In this document: positions 4,860 to 6,151 of the stretch, piece by piece | Position numbering within the stretch: the first letter of the stretch is position 1 | How the letters are laid out: every line of letters begins with the position of its first letter | Source: Scytonema sp. UIC 10036 | GTDB lineage: Bacteria; Cyanobacteriota; Cyanobacteriia; Cyanobacteriales; Nostocaceae | NCBI RefSeq assembly: GCF_009725235.1 | Contig: NZ_WJFC01000361.1 | Coordinates: forward strand, 1 to 6,151 | DNA length: 6,151 nt | Direction of reading: 5' to 3' | Notes under the pieces: model-generated | What the model was told of the DNA's origin: nothing | The model's input: the letters and a program-made list of their open reading frames with translations, nothing else | The model's database searches: none | Program-made: the position numbers and the translations under genes

Positions 4860-6151
4860 ATGGAACCAATTGCAATTATAGGTATTAGCTGCCGATTTCC
4901 GGGAGCAGATAATCCAGAGGCTTTTTGGCAACTCCTCCGTGATGGAGTCGATGCTATTACAGAAATACCCTCCAATCGCTGGGATATCCGGCAATTTTAT
5001 GACCAAGATCCAGAAATTTCCGGTAAGATGAATTCGCGCTGCGGTGGCTTTTTGCAGCAGGTAGACCAGTTTGACCCTCAGTTTTTTGGAATTTCACCGC
5101 GAGAGGCGGTTTCGATGGACCCCCAACAACGACTCTTGCTAGAGGTGGCTTGGGAAGCATTGGAAGATGCGGGACAGGTACAAGAACAGTTGTCTGGTTC
5201 GCAAACTGGCGTGTTTGTTGGCATTTCTACGAACGATTACACTCTGATTCAGGGAGAGGAATATTCTCAGCGACCTCAGGGTTACGATTTAACGGGTAAT
5301 GTATTGAGCATTGCGGCTGGTCGAATTTCTTATCAGTTTAATTTAAGGGGACCGAGCATGGCAATTGACACTGCTTGTTCTTCTTCACTGGTTGCTGTTC
5401 ACCTCGCCTGTCAAAATCTGTGGAATGGAGATGCGACCATGGCTTTGGCTGGGGGCGTGAACGTCATCGTTTCGCCCACTGGTAACATTGGTCTTACCAA
5501 GCTAAAAGCGCTGTCTCCCGATGGGCGCTGCAAAACTTTTGATGCGGATGCTAACGGTTATGTTCGGAGTGAGGGAGTCGGTTTTGTTGTTCTCAAACCT
5601 TTAACAAAAGCTTTGGCGGACAAAGACCGGATTTATGCGCTGATTCGAGGGAGTGCTATTAACCACGATGGTCGCAGCAAGGGATTGACTGTACCTTACG
5701 GTCCCGCGCAGGAAGCACTCATTCGTCAAGCATTGGAGAAAGCTGAGGTAGCACCTGCTGACATTAGCTACATCGAACTGCACGGTACAGGAACTCCTTT
5801 AGGCGATCCAATTGAAGCGATCGCTCTGGGAAATGTGCTTGCTCAAGAGCGTCCTCCTGAAAGCTACTGCACTGTAGGTTCAGTGAAAAGCAATATTGGG
5901 CATTTAGAAGCCGCTTCTGGTATTGCTGGTTTAATCAAAGTTGCATTATCGCTCAAGAACAAACACCTACCACCAAATCTGCATTTTCACAAGCCCAATC
6001 CTTATATTCCTTTTGAAACCCTACCAATACGGATATCGCAAGCTCTGACGCCTTGGTCTACTGAGACTACCCCAGCCTTTGCTGGCGTTAGCTCTTTTGG
6101 TTTTGCTGGAACCAATGCTCATGTCATCCTAGAAGAAGCTCCCCCCCTCTC
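4860..6151 (+). CDS. Type I polyketide synthase, ketosynthase domain (3' partial)
   Basis: The 430 complete codons cover an essentially whole beta-ketoacyl synthase (KS) domain that starts right at the N-terminus (MEPIAIIGISCRFPGA), without a docking or loading domain. KS catalyses decarboxylative condensation of the growing acyl chain with a malonyl-type extender. The catalytic triad is intact: Cys173 in DTACSSSLVAVH, His308 in HGTGTPLGDPIEA and His348 in VKSNIGHLEAA. The DPQQRLLLE signature and the C-terminal SFGFAGTNAHVILEEAP (to about 428) are also present. An intact Cys/His/His makes this an elongating KS rather than a decarboxylating KSQ. The protein continues past the window into a proline-rich linker; an acyltransferase would be expected next. 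The ATG at 4860 fits the family N-terminus exactly, but it has no clear Shine-Dalgarno and is preceded by a run of nine A (4852-4860, the last being the A of the ATG). A HIP1 octamer lies at 5817-5824. It may accept chains from the free ACP encoded upstream. Confidence 0.95.
   Translation, partial: MEPIAIIGISCRFPGADNPEAFWQLLRDGVDAITEIPSNRWDIRQFYDQDPEISGKMNSRCGGFLQQVDQFDPQFFGISPREAVSMDPQQRLLLEVAWEALEDAGQVQEQLSGSQTGVFVGISTNDYTLIQGEEYSQRPQGYDLTGNVLSIAAGRISYQFNLRGPSMAIDTACSSSLVAVHLACQNLWNGDATMALAGGVNVIVSPTGNIGLTKLKALSPDGRCKTFDADANGYVRSEGVGFVVLKPLTKALADKDRIYALIRGSAINHDGRSKGLTVPYGPAQEALIRQALEKAEVAPADISYIELHGTGTPLGDPIEAIALGNVLAQERPPESYCTVGSVKSNIGHLEAASGIAGLIKVALSLKNKHLPPNLHFHKPNPYIPFETLPIRISQALTPWSTETTPAFAGVSSFGFAGTNAHVILEEAPPL

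Noticed and set aside
4800..5160. Two minus-strand frames over the PKS start (4800-5006 and 4957-5160)
   Set aside because: They lie opposite the conserved KS N-terminus and show no family features; the hydrophobic tail of the first comes from the A-rich leader.
5601..5783. 60-codon minus-strand frame
   Set aside because: It is antisense to the conserved KS core and has no supporting signal.

Overview
This window looks like part of a lipid or polyketide biosynthesis locus from a filamentous cyanobacterium, probably of the Nostoc/Anabaena type. The evidence is four copies of the HIP1 octamer GCGATCGC (1857, 2702, 4668, 5817), heptanucleotide short tandem repeats, and protein families of the PUFA-synthase and heterocyst-glycolipid-synthase kind. 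All genes are on the + strand. The genus is inferred from sequence style only.

Layout. (1) Positions 3-2378 hold the C-terminal 791 residues of a PfaC/HglD-like protein, made of four FabA-like hot-dog domains in two tandem dehydratase pairs. Its N-terminus lies before the window. (2) Ten bases later comes a complete PfaD-type FMN-dependent trans-acting enoyl reductase (2389-4083). (3) A 349-base gap follows. It is filled with repeats: a G-rich TAGGGG(G) tract that supplies the pfaD stop codon, an AATCCAA heptamer array, and a candidate 107-bp MITE-like element with 14-bp imperfect inverted ends that contains a CATCTGCG-type decamer repeat. (4) A complete free-standing acyl carrier protein lies at 4433-4687. 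(5) A 172-base gap carries a second TCTGCG-type repeat family and an inverted repeat. (6) A type I polyketide synthase begins at 4860. Its ketosynthase (KS) domain is essentially complete, and the gene runs off the right edge.

Working model. A KS extends an acyl chain, the PfaC-like dehydratases remove water from the beta-hydroxyacyl-ACP, and PfaD reduces the enoyl group in trans. The free ACP could carry a starter or an intermediate to the KS. Chemically this fits a long-chain lipid, a PUFA-like product or a reduced polyketide. The window does not show the product. The missing parts (condensing domains before the dehydratases, AT/KR/ACP after the KS, a loading ligase, a phosphopantetheinyl transferase) would have to lie outside it.

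Both ends of the window fall in C-rich low-complexity DNA that encodes proline-rich interdomain linkers. This suggests either a contig broken at repeats or linkers that accumulate heptamer repeats.
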